NCBI RefSeq assembly: GCF_000015165.1
Contig: NC_009485.1
Location: forward strand, 4,483,501-4,547,500
DNA: 64,000 bases
From: Bradyrhizobium sp. BTAi1
Lineage (GTDB): Bacteria > Pseudomonadota > Alphaproteobacteria > Rhizobiales > Xanthobacteraceae
Direction of reading: 5' to 3'
Position 1 is the first letter of the stretch; every line of letters starts with the position of its first letter. The notes under the pieces were generated by a model, which saw only the letters and a program-made list of their open reading frames with translations, made no database searches and had not been told where the DNA came from. The translations under genes and the position numbers were made by a program. Of this stretch, positions 47,214 to 56,448 are shown piece by piece.

Positions 47214-47915
47214 GTGTCCCCCCGAATCCTCATTGTCGACGATGACCCGCATATCCGGGAGGTTGTGCGCGTTGCGTTAAGCAAGGCCGGCATGGCGGTG
47301 ACGGAAGCCGCCGACGGCCGCGCCGCTCTGATCAAGTTCACCGACGAGCGACCAGACCTGATCGTCCTCGACGTCGGCATGCCGGAATTCGACGGGCTGG
47401 AGGTCTGCCGGCGCATCCGCAGGACATCGCAGGTGCCGATCCTGTTTCTCTCGGCGCGGGACGAGGAGATCGACCGCATCCTCGGGCTGGAGATCGGTGG
47501 CGACGATTACGTCACCAAGCCGTTCAGCCCGCGCGAACTGGTGGCCCGGGTCAATGTCATTCTCCGTCGCGTCGCGACCGCCGGAGCCCATCGCACGGTC
47601 GAGCCGGACGAGCTGATCCATGGCCGGCTTCGCCTCGACCCGCAGCAGCACCTCGCCTGCTTTGCCGAGACGCCGCTGACGCTGACGGCGCTCGAATTCA
47701 GCATCCTGCGTACGCTGATGACGCGCGCCACGGTCGTATTCAGCCGCGAGCAGATCATGACGGCGGCCTATCAGCTCAATATACAGGTCTCCGACCGCAC
47801 CATCGACAGCCACATCCGAAACATCCGCGCCAAGCTTGCCTCCGCCGGTTGTGAGGACGCGATCGAAACGGTGCATGGCGTCGGCTTCCGGCTCGGACGC
47901 TGCGGCGCGCCATGA
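47214..47915 (+). CDS. OmpR-family response regulator
   Basis: A 233-residue regulator with a GTG start after GGAGCC. The receiver has the acidic pair in LIVDDDPHIREVV, phospho-acceptor Asp53 in LIVLDVGMPEFDG and the KP motif VTKPFSPREL. The C-terminal winged helix (TPLTLTALEFSILRTLM, then DRTIDSHIRNIRAKL) binds DNA. It overlaps the sensor kinase gene by four bases (ATGA), so they form a cognate pair; order and architecture resemble CreB-CreC. Confidence 0.9.
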   Translation: MSPRILIVDDDPHIREVVRVALSKAGMAVTEAADGRAALIKFTDERPDLIVLDVGMPEFDGLEVCRRIRRTSQVPILFLSARDEEIDRILGLEIGGDDYVTKPFSPRELVARVNVILRRVATAGAHRTVEPDELIHGRLRLDPQQHLACFAETPLTLTALEFSILRTLMTRATVVFSREQIMTAAYQLNIQVSDRTIDSHIRNIRAKLASAGCEDAIETVHGVGFRLGRCGAP

Positions 47916-49537
47916 TCGCGCCGAAACCGAAGGAGAAATGGCGACCGTCGCTGGGACAGATCGTCTTCGGCGTGCTGGCCTTGGTCGCAACCTTGCCGCT
48001 GGTCGGATTGTTCTTCTTCCGCATCTACGACAACCAGCTGATCCGTCAGACGCAAGCCGAGCTGATCGCGCAGAGCCGCGTGCTGGCCGCGATTTTTGCC
48101 GAGGAGGTTGCGGCGCGCGTCCCAGCGGGAATTGCGCTCGGTGCCGAGATCCCGCCCGAGGCCAGGCCCGACGCGTCAGATGAGGTCACCCCGATCCGGC
48201 CCCTGCTCGATCTCCTGGGGAATGATCTGTTCGTCCGCCGCCCCGACGCCCGCGAGGCCATCCGGCCTGCGGACCCGGCCTATGTCGCGATCGGCGAACG
48301 GCTCTGGCCGGTCGTCCGCGAAACGCAGAAGGTCACCCTCGCTGGATTTCGTATACTCGATCCGCACGGGGTGGTGATCGCCGGCCGCGATGAGATGGGC
48401 AAGTCGCTCGCTCACATCGAAGAGGTCGCCACCGCTCTCACCGGAAAATACAGCGCCGCGCTGCGCATCCGCATTCCCGACAAATCACCTCCCCCGATCT
48501 ATTCGATCAGCCGCGGAGTCGGCGTCCATGTCTTCTCGGCCATGCCCGTGATCGTCAATGATCACGTCGCCGGCGTGATCTACACGTCGCGAACACCGCG
48601 CAACATCTTCGAACACCTCTATCAGGAGCGCGGCAAGTTCATCGCGGCGGGCTCCGCGATCATCCTGACGACCTTGCTGATCGGGCTGATCGTCGCCCGC
48701 ACGATCACGCGACCGATGCGCGAGCTCGTCGATCGCGCCGGCAGGATCGGCCGGAACGATCCGGCAGGATTCCGGCCGCTGGCCCATTACGGCACGCGGG
48801 ATTTCGCCGAGCTGGCCGAGCATTTCTTCGCCATGGCCGAGCAGCTGGCGCGGCGCTCCAGCTACCTGAAGAACTTTTCCGCGCATCTGACGCATGAGCT
48901 GAAATCGCCGCTGACCTCCATCAAGGGCGCGGCGGAGCTGCTGTTGGATTCGCTCCGGGCCTCGTCGGATCACCTCACAAGGACCGAACAGGAACGCTTT
49001 CTTCTCAACATTCTTGGCGATACCGAGCGGCTGGAACAGATGGCGCAGCGGCTGCGCGAACTGGCCCGGGCCGAAGTCTTGCCGCAGAGCGACGCCTGCT
49101 GCCCGGCCGACGTCGTCGATCAGCTGCGCGCTCTGTTTCCGGCGGTGCAGCTCGAAACGCAGGGCGCGCTGAGCCGTCGCGTCGAGCTCTCCGGCGAGAC
49201 GCTTCTGATAGCCCTGACGCATCTCGCCGACAACGCCGTGCGTCACGGCGCCCGGACCATCCGTCTGACGGCGGAGGAGCATGGGGATCAGCTGATCCTG
49301 CGGGTCAGCAACGACGGTCATCCGATCTCCGCGGGGAACCGCGAGCGGATCTTCGATGCGTTCTTCACCACCCGCCGGGACAGCGGCGGCACCGGAATGG
49401 GGCTGGCCATCGTGCGGGCCATCATGACCAGCCATGGCGGCGCGATCGACCTCCTGCCGGACACGACCGAGGTCAGCTTCGCGCTGCGAATGCCGGCCCG
49501 AGACGCCGAAGACGCCAGCCGCGTACACCTCAAATAG
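47912..49537 (+). CDS. Membrane sensor histidine kinase (CreC-like)
   Basis: A 541-residue kinase. Membrane helices lie at about residues 17-38 (GQIVFGVLALVATLPLVGLF) and 245-267 (AAGSAIILTTLLIGLIVART), enclosing a periplasmic sensor domain of about 205 residues. HAMP region, then His328 in HLTHELKSPLTS, and a HATPase domain with LADNAVRHGA, and GGTGMGLAIVRAIM. It is the partner of the preceding OmpR-type regulator and, by position, may respond together with or through the DUF4173 protein. Signal unknown. Confidence 0.88.
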   Translation: MIAPKPKEKWRPSLGQIVFGVLALVATLPLVGLFFFRIYDNQLIRQTQAELIAQSRVLAAIFAEEVAARVPAGIALGAEIPPEARPDASDEVTPIRPLLDLLGNDLFVRRPDAREAIRPADPAYVAIGERLWPVVRETQKVTLAGFRILDPHGVVIAGRDEMGKSLAHIEEVATALTGKYSAALRIRIPDKSPPPIYSISRGVGVHVFSAMPVIVNDHVAGVIYTSRTPRNIFEHLYQERGKFIAAGSAIILTTLLIGLIVARTITRPMRELVDRAGRIGRNDPAGFRPLAHYGTRDFAELAEHFFAMAEQLARRSSYLKNFSAHLTHELKSPLTSIKGAAELLLDSLRASSDHLTRTEQERFLLNILGDTERLEQMAQRLRELARAEVLPQSDACCPADVVDQLRALFPAVQLETQGALSRRVELSGETLLIALTHLADNAVRHGARTIRLTAEEHGDQLILRVSNDGHPISAGNRERIFDAFFTTRRDSGGTGMGLAIVRAIMTSHGGAIDLLPDTTEVSFALRMPARDAEDASRVHLK

Positions 49538-49564
49538 CATCTGAGTTGGCAACCTCCTTCGAGG

Positions 49565-49777
49565 TTGAACGCCGACGACCATATTGCTGTGGAGGATGGC
49601 GGGATCAATCCACACTGGACGCGGGTCAGCCGGCGCGCGCCTGGCCGCAAAACCTATCGCGACACAGCGCGAGAGCTCAAACATGCTGCCGAATGTTTGT
49701 ATACGAGCGATCCATTGCCCAGCGGCGCAGGCACGGCGGTCACCGCAGCCAAGGTCCGGCTGCGTGATTGGGAATGA
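49565..49777 (+). CDS. Possible 70-aa protein, weakly supported
   Basis: A TTG-started frame (MNADDHIAVEDGGINPHWTR ... KVRLRDWE) in the 316-base gap between the sensor kinase and the peptide-transporter operon. It is polar, helical in part (ARELKHAAECLY) and lacks an ATG or clear ribosome site. Two other frames are open over the same bases. It may be chance. Nothing else is recognisable in the gap, which should contain the operon promoter. Confidence 0.25.
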   Translation: MNADDHIAVEDGGINPHWTRVSRRAPGRKTYRDTARELKHAAECLYTSDPLPSGAGTAVTAAKVRLRDWE

Positions 49778-49853
49778 CTCAGCCTCTCGATCCGCGTAAT
49801 CTCGCCGCGATTGCACCATCGGCCAGCGTCGACATGGCCTTCGGGAGACCTTG

Positions 49854-51470
49854 ATGAATTTGAGCCGTTTCGAGATCAACCGCCGTACCGCTCTTCTGAC
49901 CTCTGCCGCCATCGCCGCAAACGTGGTCAACCCCTTCCGGGCCTTCGCCCAGGAGACCCCGCGCAAGGGCGGCGTTTTCAACGTCCATTACGGCGCCGAG
50001 CAGCGGCAGCTGAATCCGAGCCTGCAGGCCTCGACCGGTGTCTACATCATCGGCGGCAAGATCCAGGAAAACCTCGTCGATCTCGACGCCAACGGTCAGC
50101 CGGTCGGCGTGCTCGCCGAGAGCTGGGAGGCCACGCCCGACGGCAAGACGATCACGTTCAAGCTGCGCAAGGGCGTCACCTGGCATGATGGCAAGCCGTT
50201 CACGTCCGACGATGTCGCCTTCACGGCCATGAACATGTGGAAGAAGATCCTCAATTACGGATCGACGCTGCAGCTGTTTCTGACGGCGGTGGACACGCCG
50301 GATCCGCAGACCGCGATCTTCCGCTACGAGCGCCCGATGCCGCTCAATCTGCTGCTGCGCGCGCTGCCCGATCTCGGCTATATCTCCGCCAAGCACATCT
50401 ATGAGAACGGCGACATCCGGCAGAACCCCGCCAACCTCGCCCCTGTCGGCACCGGCCCGTTCAAGTTCGTCAAATATGAGCGCGGGCAATACATCATTGC
50501 CGAGCGCAATGCAGACTATTGGCGTTCCAACGCGCCCTATCTCGACCGCATCGTGTGGAAGGTGATCACCGACCGCGCCGCCGCCGCCGCTCAGCTCGAG
50601 GCCGGCGAGCTGCATTATAGCCCGTTCTCGGGGCTGACGATCTCGGACATGGCGCGGCTCGGCAAGGACAAGCGTTTCATCGTCTCGACCAAGGGCAATG
50701 AGGGCAACGCCCGCACCAATACGCTGGAGTTCAACGTTCGCCGCAAGGAACTGTCCGACATCAAGGTGCGACGCGCCATCGCGCACGCGATCAACGTCCC
50801 CTTCTTCATCGAGAATTTCCTCGGCGATTTCGCCAAGCTCGGCACCGGGCCGATCCCGTCGACCTCGACCGATTTCTATCCCGGCGCGAATACGCCGCAA
50901 TATCCCTATGACAAGGCCAAGGCTGCAGCGCTGCTCGACGAGGCCGGCTACAAGCCCGGCGCCGGGGGAACCCGCTTCTCGCTCAAGCTGCTGCCCGCGC
51001 CATGGGGTGAGGACATCTCGCTGTGGTCGACCTTCATCCAGCAATCCCTGAGCGAGGTCGGCATCGCGATCGAGATCGTTCGCAATGACGGCGGCGGCTT
51101 CCTCAAACAGGTCTATGACGAGCACGCCTTCGATCTCGCCACCGGCTGGCACCAGTACCGCAACGACCCGGCGGTCTCCACCACGGTGTGGTACCGCTCC
51201 GGCCAGCCGAAGGGCGCCCCCTGGACCAACCAATGGGGCTGGGACGATGCCAAGATCGACAAGATCATCGATGACGCGGCGACCGAGGTCGATCCGGTCA
51301 AGCGCAAGGCGCTTTATGCCGACTTCGTGCGCGAGGCCAATACCGAGCTGCCGGTATGGATGCCAATCGAGCAGATCTTCGTCACCGTGATCACGGCGAA
51401 GGCACGCAACCACTCCAACACGCCGCGCTGGGGATCGTCGAGCTGGCATGATCTCTGGCTTTCCGCCTGA
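49854..51470 (+). CDS. Peptide/nickel-type ABC transporter substrate-binding protein (SBP family 5)
   Basis: A 538-residue secreted protein of the DppA/OppA family. The leader MNLSRFEINRRTALLTSAAI has twin Arg before the hydrophobic stretch, with cleavage near AFA-QE, so Tat or Sec export is possible. Family segments are GGVFNVHYGAEQRQLNPSLQ, ESWEATPDGKTITFKLRKGV, TWHDGKPFTSDDVAF and RRAIAHAINVPFFIENFL. It binds a peptide, opine or similar ligand in the periplasm and passes it to the permeases encoded next. Ligand unknown; the GabT/M20 and amine oxidase-like genes nearby hint at nitrogen compounds. Confidence 0.87.
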   Translation: MNLSRFEINRRTALLTSAAIAANVVNPFRAFAQETPRKGGVFNVHYGAEQRQLNPSLQASTGVYIIGGKIQENLVDLDANGQPVGVLAESWEATPDGKTITFKLRKGVTWHDGKPFTSDDVAFTAMNMWKKILNYGSTLQLFLTAVDTPDPQTAIFRYERPMPLNLLLRALPDLGYISAKHIYENGDIRQNPANLAPVGTGPFKFVKYERGQYIIAERNADYWRSNAPYLDRIVWKVITDRAAAAAQLEAGELHYSPFSGLTISDMARLGKDKRFIVSTKGNEGNARTNTLEFNVRRKELSDIKVRRAIAHAINVPFFIENFLGDFAKLGTGPIPSTSTDFYPGANTPQYPYDKAKAAALLDEAGYKPGAGGTRFSLKLLPAPWGEDISLWSTFIQQSLSEVGIAIEIVRNDGGGFLKQVYDEHAFDLATGWHQYRNDPAVSTTVWYRSGQPKGAPWTNQWGWDDAKIDKIIDDAATEVDPVKRKALYADFVREANTELPVWMPIEQIFVTVITAKARNHSNTPRWGSSSWHDLWLSA

Positions 51471-51494
51471 GCCGAAGTCGGTCAGAATGAGACC

Positions 51495-52472
51495 ATGCGC
51501 ATTTTGAGCCTTGCGGGGCGGCGGCTCGCCGCCTCGATCCCTACTTTGGTCCTGATCCTGGTCGGCGTCTTTCTGCTGCTGCAGCTCGCGCCGGGCGACA
51601 CGGTCGACGCGATGATGGCGCAGATGGGCGGCGGTGATGCCGCCACCGCGCGTGAGCTCCGCCGCTTCTACGGGCTGGACCTGTCGATCCCGATGCAGCT
51701 CGCCAACTATCTGTGGCGCCTGGTGCGGCTCGATCTCGGCTTCTCCGCGATCTACGGCAAGCCGGTCGCGACCGTGATCCTCGAACGGCTGCCGCCGACC
51801 TTGCTGCTGATGACCTCGGCGCTGTCCTTCGCGTTCTTCTTCGGCCTGGTGTTCGGGGTGATCGCCGCGCGCGGCGTCAACCGCTGGCCGGACACGCTGA
51901 TCTCCACGGTCGGTCTGATCTTCTACGCCACGCCCTCCTTCTGGTTCGGCCTGATGGCCATTGTCGTGTTCTCGATCTATCTGCAATGGCTGCCCGCCGG
52001 CGGCTTCGAGGATATCGGCGCGATCAGGACCGGGATCTGGCGGGTGCTCGACATCGCCAGCCATCTGATCCTGCCGTCGCTGACCTTGGGCCTGATCTTC
52101 CTGGCCATCTATCTCCGCATCATGCGGGCATCGATGCTCGAAGTGCTCAATCTCGATTTTGTCCGCACGGCGCGCGCCAAGGGCCTCGACGAGACAAGGA
52201 TCATCACCCGCCACGTGCTGCGCAACGCGCTGCTGCCGATGGTGACGCTGATCGGACTGCAGGCCGGGACCATGCTCGGCGGCTCGGTCGTGGTCGAGAC
52301 CGTCTTCTCGCTGCCGGGCCTTGGACGCCTGGCCTATGAATCCGTGGTGCAGCGCGACCTCAACACGCTGCTGGGAATCGTCTTCGTCTCCGCGTTGCTG
52401 GTGATCCTGGTCAACTTCGTCACCGACCTGCTTTACGCGCGGCTCGACCCGCGCATCGCGGCCGAGAGCTAG
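51495..52472 (+). CDS. DppB-type ABC transporter permease
   Basis: A 325-residue inner-membrane permease with six helices, starting RILSLAGRRLAASIPTLVLI. DppB features are LAPGDTVDAMMAQMGGGDAA, LRRFYGLDLSIPMQLANYLW, and the ATPase-coupling EAA loop with DFVRTARAKGLDE followed by RHVLRNALLPMVTLIGLQ. It follows the binding-protein gene by 24 bases and precedes the second permease by three, all in one operon. Confidence 0.9.
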   Translation: MRILSLAGRRLAASIPTLVLILVGVFLLLQLAPGDTVDAMMAQMGGGDAATARELRRFYGLDLSIPMQLANYLWRLVRLDLGFSAIYGKPVATVILERLPPTLLLMTSALSFAFFFGLVFGVIAARGVNRWPDTLISTVGLIFYATPSFWFGLMAIVVFSIYLQWLPAGGFEDIGAIRTGIWRVLDIASHLILPSLTLGLIFLAIYLRIMRASMLEVLNLDFVRTARAKGLDETRIITRHVLRNALLPMVTLIGLQAGTMLGGSVVVETVFSLPGLGRLAYESVVQRDLNTLLGIVFVSALLVILVNFVTDLLYARLDPRIAAES

Positions 52473-52475
52473 CGC

Positions 52476-53306
52476 ATGGACGCCCTGAAACGCTATTTCC
52501 GCAGTCCCGCCGCGGTGCTCGGCCTTGTGCTGCTGCTGATCGTCGTGGGCATGGCGATCAGCGCCGGCTATCTCTATCCGCGCGATCCGCTTGCGCTCGC
52601 CGGACGTCCTCTCGTCTGGCCTTTCACCAATCCGCGCTTTCTGCTCGGCACCGACAATTCGGGGCGCGACATCGCCGCCCAGATCTTTCATGGCGCGCGG
52701 ATTTCGCTGCTCATCGGCGGCGTCGCGACGCTGATCGCGGTCACGATCGGGGTCATGGTCGGCGCCATCGCCGGCTATTATGGCGGCTGGATCGACAACA
52801 TCCTGATGCGCATCACCGAGGCGTTCCAGACCTTGCCGAATTTCGTGCTGCTGCTGGTGCTGGTCGCGGTGTTCGGCTCCACCCTGACGACGGTGACGAT
52901 CGCGGTCGGCATCGTGTCATGGCCGGCGCCGGCGCGGCTGACGCGGGCGGAATTTCTCTCGTTGCGCAGCCGCGAATTCGTCCAGGCCGGCCGCACGCTC
53001 GGCATGCCCGACGCGCAGCTGATCCTGCGCGAGATCCTGCCGAATGCGCTGCCACCGGTCATCGTCTATGCCGGTGTCGTGATGGCGGTCGCGATCCTCC
53101 TGGAAAGCGCGCTCGCCTTTCTGCGCCTGTCCGACGCCAATGTCGCCTCCTGGGGCAATCTGATCGGCCTCGGGCGCGATGTGCTGCGGGTGCAATGGTA
53201 CGTCTCGGCGATCCCCGGCGTTGCCATTCTGATCACCGTGCTCGCGGTGTCGCTCGTCGGCCAGGGCCTCAACGACGCATTGAACCCGCGGCTGAAACAG
53301 CGATGA
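52476..53306 (+). CDS. DppC-type ABC transporter permease
   Basis: A 276-residue permease with an N-terminal helix (VLGLVLLLIVVGMAISAGYL), LLGTDNSGRDIAAQIFHGAR (the DppC hallmark) and the EAA loop REFVQAGRTLGMPDAQLILR-EILPNALPPVIV. It forms the heterodimeric channel with the DppB-type protein. Its stop overlaps the ATPase start by four bases (ATGA), so translation is coupled. Confidence 0.9.
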   Translation: MDALKRYFRSPAAVLGLVLLLIVVGMAISAGYLYPRDPLALAGRPLVWPFTNPRFLLGTDNSGRDIAAQIFHGARISLLIGGVATLIAVTIGVMVGAIAGYYGGWIDNILMRITEAFQTLPNFVLLLVLVAVFGSTLTTVTIAVGIVSWPAPARLTRAEFLSLRSREFVQAGRTLGMPDAQLILREILPNALPPVIVYAGVVMAVAILLESALAFLRLSDANVASWGNLIGLGRDVLRVQWYVSAIPGVAILITVLAVSLVGQGLNDALNPRLKQR

Positions 53307-54925
53307 GCTCAACGGGCCCCATTCTCACGGTCGACCGCCTCAGCGTTCGTCTCCCCAAGGGCGCCGACCGCAGCCATGCGATCACCGAGGTGTCGCTGTC
53401 GGTCGCCGAAAACGAGATCGTCTGCATCGTCGGCGAGTCCGGCTCCGGCAAGTCGATGATGGCCAATGCGATCATGCGCCTGCTGCCGCAGGGCGTCACC
53501 ACCGACCATGGGCGCATCCTGTTCGTCGGTCGTGATCTTTGCGCCGCATCGGCCGCCGAGATGCGCAGCATCCGTGGCGCCGAGATCGCGATGGTGTTCC
53601 AGGAGCCGATGACGGCGCTGAATCCGCTGCGCACGATCGGCGATCAGATCGGCGAAGTGCTCGACATCCACACCGGTCTCGCGAAGGCCGAGATCCGGTC
53701 GCGCGTGCTTTCGCTGCTGAGCGACGTCCACATCCCGGATCCGCCGCGGGCTGCCAAGGCCTATCCGCATGAGCTGTCCGGCGGCCAGCGGCAGCGCGCA
53801 ATGATCGCGATGGCGCTCGCGCTCGATCCGAAGCTGCTGATCGCGGACGAACCGACCACAGCGCTCGATGTCACGACGCAGGCGCAGATCCTCAAGCTCA
53901 TTCGCGAGCTGCAACAGCGTCGCAACACCGCGGTGCTCTTCATCACCCACGATTTCGGCGTCGTCGCCGAAATCGCCGACCGGGTGGTCGTCATGCAGCA
54001 TGGCGTGGTGGTGGAGCACGGGACGGCGCGCGAGGTGCTCCGCAACCCGCGACATGCCTATACGCAGCAGCTGATCGCCGCGGTGCCGCCCGTCGCCGCG
54101 CCGCCGCCGCGCCGACTGTCGGACCAGACGCTTCTCGCGCTGTCGGGCGTGGTCAAGACCTATCGCGCCGGCGGCTTTCTCGGCCGTGGCGCGCGCGTGA
54201 CCCATGCGGTCAAGGATGTCTCGTTCACCTTGCCCAAGGGCGCGACGCTCGGCATCGTCGGCGAGTCCGGCTCGGGCAAATCGACCCTCGCCCGCTGCAT
54301 CATCCGGCTGATCGATCCCGATGCGGGATCGATCCTGCTCGACGGCCACGACTGGGCGCTGATGTCACGCCGCGAGATCCGGCAGCGGACGCAGCAGATG
54401 CAGATGGTGTTCCAGGATCCGTTCGCCTCGCTGAACCCGCGTCGCAAGGCGATCGACTTGGTGGCTCAAGGGCCGATCGTGCATGGCACACCGCGCGACA
54501 AGGCGCTCAGCGAGGCGCGTGAGCTGTTCCAGCTCGTCGGGCTCGATCCGTCTGCGGCGGATCGCCTTCCGCACGAATTCTCCGGCGGCCAACGCCAGCG
54601 CATCGGGCTTGCGCGCGCGCTCGCGCTGAAGCCCGACGTGCTGGTTGCCGACGAGCCGGTGTCTGCGCTCGACGTCTCCGTGCAGGCGCAGGTCCTGAGG
54701 CTTCTCACCAGCTTGCGCGAGCGGCTCGGCCTGTCCATCATCTTCATCACGCATGATCTGCGGGTCGCGGCGCAGATCTGCGACCTCGTCGCGGTCATGA
54801 AGGACGGCGTGGTCGTCGAACACGGCCTCACCCATCAGGTGTTCGGCACGCCGCAGCATGCCTATACGCGGGCGCTGCTCGACGCCATACCGGGCGGCGA
54901 CTTCGCCCGGACACCGCATCCGTGA
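53303..54925 (+). CDS. Fused double ATPase of the peptide ABC transporter (DppD-DppF in one chain)
   Basis: A 540-residue protein with two complete ABC domains. Domain 1: GESGSGKSM, LSGGQRQRAMIAMAL, LLIADEPTTALDV, TAL and the DppD-type tail RDICA-like region near YTQQLIAAVPP. Domain 2: GESGSGKST, FSGGQRQRIGLARAL, VLVADEPVSALDV and YTRALLDAIPG. Usual systems use separate DppD and DppF chains; fused forms such as GsiA (glutathione importer) are known. The longer open frame upstream belongs to the permease region in another frame and is not coding. It is the last gene of the four-gene operon. Confidence 0.9.
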   Translation: MSSTGPILTVDRLSVRLPKGADRSHAITEVSLSVAENEIVCIVGESGSGKSMMANAIMRLLPQGVTTDHGRILFVGRDLCAASAAEMRSIRGAEIAMVFQEPMTALNPLRTIGDQIGEVLDIHTGLAKAEIRSRVLSLLSDVHIPDPPRAAKAYPHELSGGQRQRAMIAMALALDPKLLIADEPTTALDVTTQAQILKLIRELQQRRNTAVLFITHDFGVVAEIADRVVVMQHGVVVEHGTAREVLRNPRHAYTQQLIAAVPPVAAPPPRRLSDQTLLALSGVVKTYRAGGFLGRGARVTHAVKDVSFTLPKGATLGIVGESGSGKSTLARCIIRLIDPDAGSILLDGHDWALMSRREIRQRTQQMQMVFQDPFASLNPRRKAIDLVAQGPIVHGTPRDKALSEARELFQLVGLDPSAADRLPHEFSGGQRQRIGLARALALKPDVLVADEPVSALDVSVQAQVLRLLTSLRERLGLSIIFITHDLRVAAQICDLVAVMKDGVVVEHGLTHQVFGTPQHAYTRALLDAIPGGDFARTPHP

Positions 54926-54932
54926 GCTCTGC

Positions 54933-54970
54933 AGCATGATCCGGAACGAAGAACCCGTTTTCCGAAAGGC
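54933..54970. repeat. Degenerate short Rhizobiales palindromic repeat
   Basis: GCATGATCCGGAACGAAGAA followed by CCCGTTTTCCGAAAGGCTCG resembles a frequent intergenic repeat of Bradyrhizobium and relatives (ATGATCCGGAAA...GGTTTTCCGAAAAGATCAT). The right arm is degraded. It sits between convergent genes and might assist termination. Low confidence. Confidence 0.4.
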
Positions 54971-54988
54971 TCGAACAAGCCTCACGCG

Positions 54989-56299
54989 CTAAGCAATCTC
55001 GCGGGCATCGCGGTAGCGGTAGAGCAGCAGCATCAACGGCGCAAATGGCCGAAGCAGCGCATGCGCGGGAATGGTGACGGCATTGGTGAAAGGCAGCGCC
55101 AGCTCGTTGTCCGGAACGCCGCGCACGGCCTTGGCCAGCTCGGCACCGAGCGGAATCGTCAGCGCCACCGCCCGGCCGTTGCAGCCGGTCCAGCCATAGG
55201 CATCCGGGCCGAGGCGATGAATCCGCGGCATGTAGTCCGTGGTCATGCCGACATAGCCGTTCCAGACGTAGTCGAATCGAACCTCGCCGATCTGCGGCCA
55301 CAGAAGCTGCAGGCGGCTGGCGACGCGCGCCTTCAGCCGCTCGGCCTTGTTGCCGGGACCGATCACGGCGCCCCCCGTCACCAGGCGATTGCGGGCGTCA
55401 TAGCGCGCGAAATAGAGCTCGCCATGGGTATCGGACATCGCCTGCCGGGCGGGGATGATGGTCTTGCGGACATTGTCCGACAGCGGCTGCGTCGCCATCT
55501 GCCACGACAGCACCGGCATGACCTCATGGGCCAGGTCAGGCGCGAGCGCCTTGGAAAATTCGCCGGTATAGGCGTTGCTGGCCAGGACCAGGGCACGCGC
55601 CGACAATTCGCCCCGCGCGGTCCGCACCACCCAGCGGTCGCCACGCCGCGCGAAATCGATCACCGGCGAGCGGGCGTAGATGCGGCCGCCAAGGCTCAGC
55701 ACGGTCCGTGCAAGACCACGGGCCAAGGCAAGCGGATTGATGTGGCCGCCGGTCTTGTTCCAGAAGCCGCCATGCCACGCGTCTGAGCCGAGCATGTCGC
55801 GCGCCTGGTCACGCGACAGCAGCTCGACATCGGCGCCGAATTTCGACCATTGCTTGAAACGGCGCTCAGCGATCTTGATACGGCCGGGAGAATGCACCGG
55901 CTGCACCCAGCCGCTCTGCTCATGCTCGGCGTCGATCTTGTAGCGCCGCACCGTGTCGAACAGGTTCGAGGCGCTGTCACGCAGCATCGCGACAAAGCGT
56001 TCTCCGGCCGCACCGTGACGAGCGATGAGATCCTCGGGATCGGGCCGCGACAGCGTCGGAATGACCTGGCCATTGTTGCGGCCCGAGGCGCCCCAGCCTG
56101 GCTCCATCGCCTCCACGATCGCGACATCGACCCCGGTCTCACGCAGATGCAGCGCAGTGGACAGCCCGGTGAAGCCGCCGCCAATGATCACGACATCGGC
56201 CTGCTGGTTGCCGTGCAACACCGGCAGATTCGGTCCAGGCGCAGTCTGTGCGGCCCACAAGGACGGAGGCCATTGAACGATATCTGTGGTCGTACTCAT
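54989..56299 (-). CDS. FAD-dependent amino acid/amine oxidoreductase (DadA/PuuB-like)
   Basis: A 436-residue flavoprotein. The N-terminal FAD motif is ADVVIIGGGFTGLSTALHLR with a later VAIVEAMEPGWGASGRNNGQ, the arrangement of PuuB (gamma-glutamylputrescine oxidoreductase), and a C-terminal WTGCNGRAVALTIPLG. It oxidises a primary or secondary amine, handing electrons to oxygen or the quinone pool. The ATG at 56299 is the family start; the 42 residues upstream in frame are basic and unlikely. It is convergent with the peptide transporter operon and divergent from the VOC gene 149 bases away, so it may belong to the same nitrogen-scavenging region. Confidence 0.82.
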   Translation of the reverse strand: MSTTTDIVQWPPSLWAAQTAPGPNLPVLHGNQQADVVIIGGGFTGLSTALHLRETGVDVAIVEAMEPGWGASGRNNGQVIPTLSRPDPEDLIARHGAAGERFVAMLRDSASNLFDTVRRYKIDAEHEQSGWVQPVHSPGRIKIAERRFKQWSKFGADVELLSRDQARDMLGSDAWHGGFWNKTGGHINPLALARGLARTVLSLGGRIYARSPVIDFARRGDRWVVRTARGELSARALVLASNAYTGEFSKALAPDLAHEVMPVLSWQMATQPLSDNVRKTIIPARQAMSDTHGELYFARYDARNRLVTGGAVIGPGNKAERLKARVASRLQLLWPQIGEVRFDYVWNGYVGMTTDYMPRIHRLGPDAYGWTGCNGRAVALTIPLGAELAKAVRGVPDNELALPFTNAVTIPAHALLRPFAPLMLLLYRYRDAREIA

Positions 56300-56448
56300 C
56301 GTGGACGGCTCATCCTTGCTGACCGACCGACCTCGTGGAGACCGATCTTGCCTTGCGCCCAGCGCCCGGCCGCGCCGGTTGCGGCGCATGGGTCGTTTGG
56401 GCATAGTTCGGCCGCAATATGCCAAGTTCGCTGCAAGGAGACAAATGC

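Noticed and set aside
49779..52691. A 970-codon open frame on the minus strand
   Set aside because: It lies antisense to the well-supported peptide-transporter genes and has the His/Asp/Arg-rich composition produced by reading GC-biased third positions backwards.
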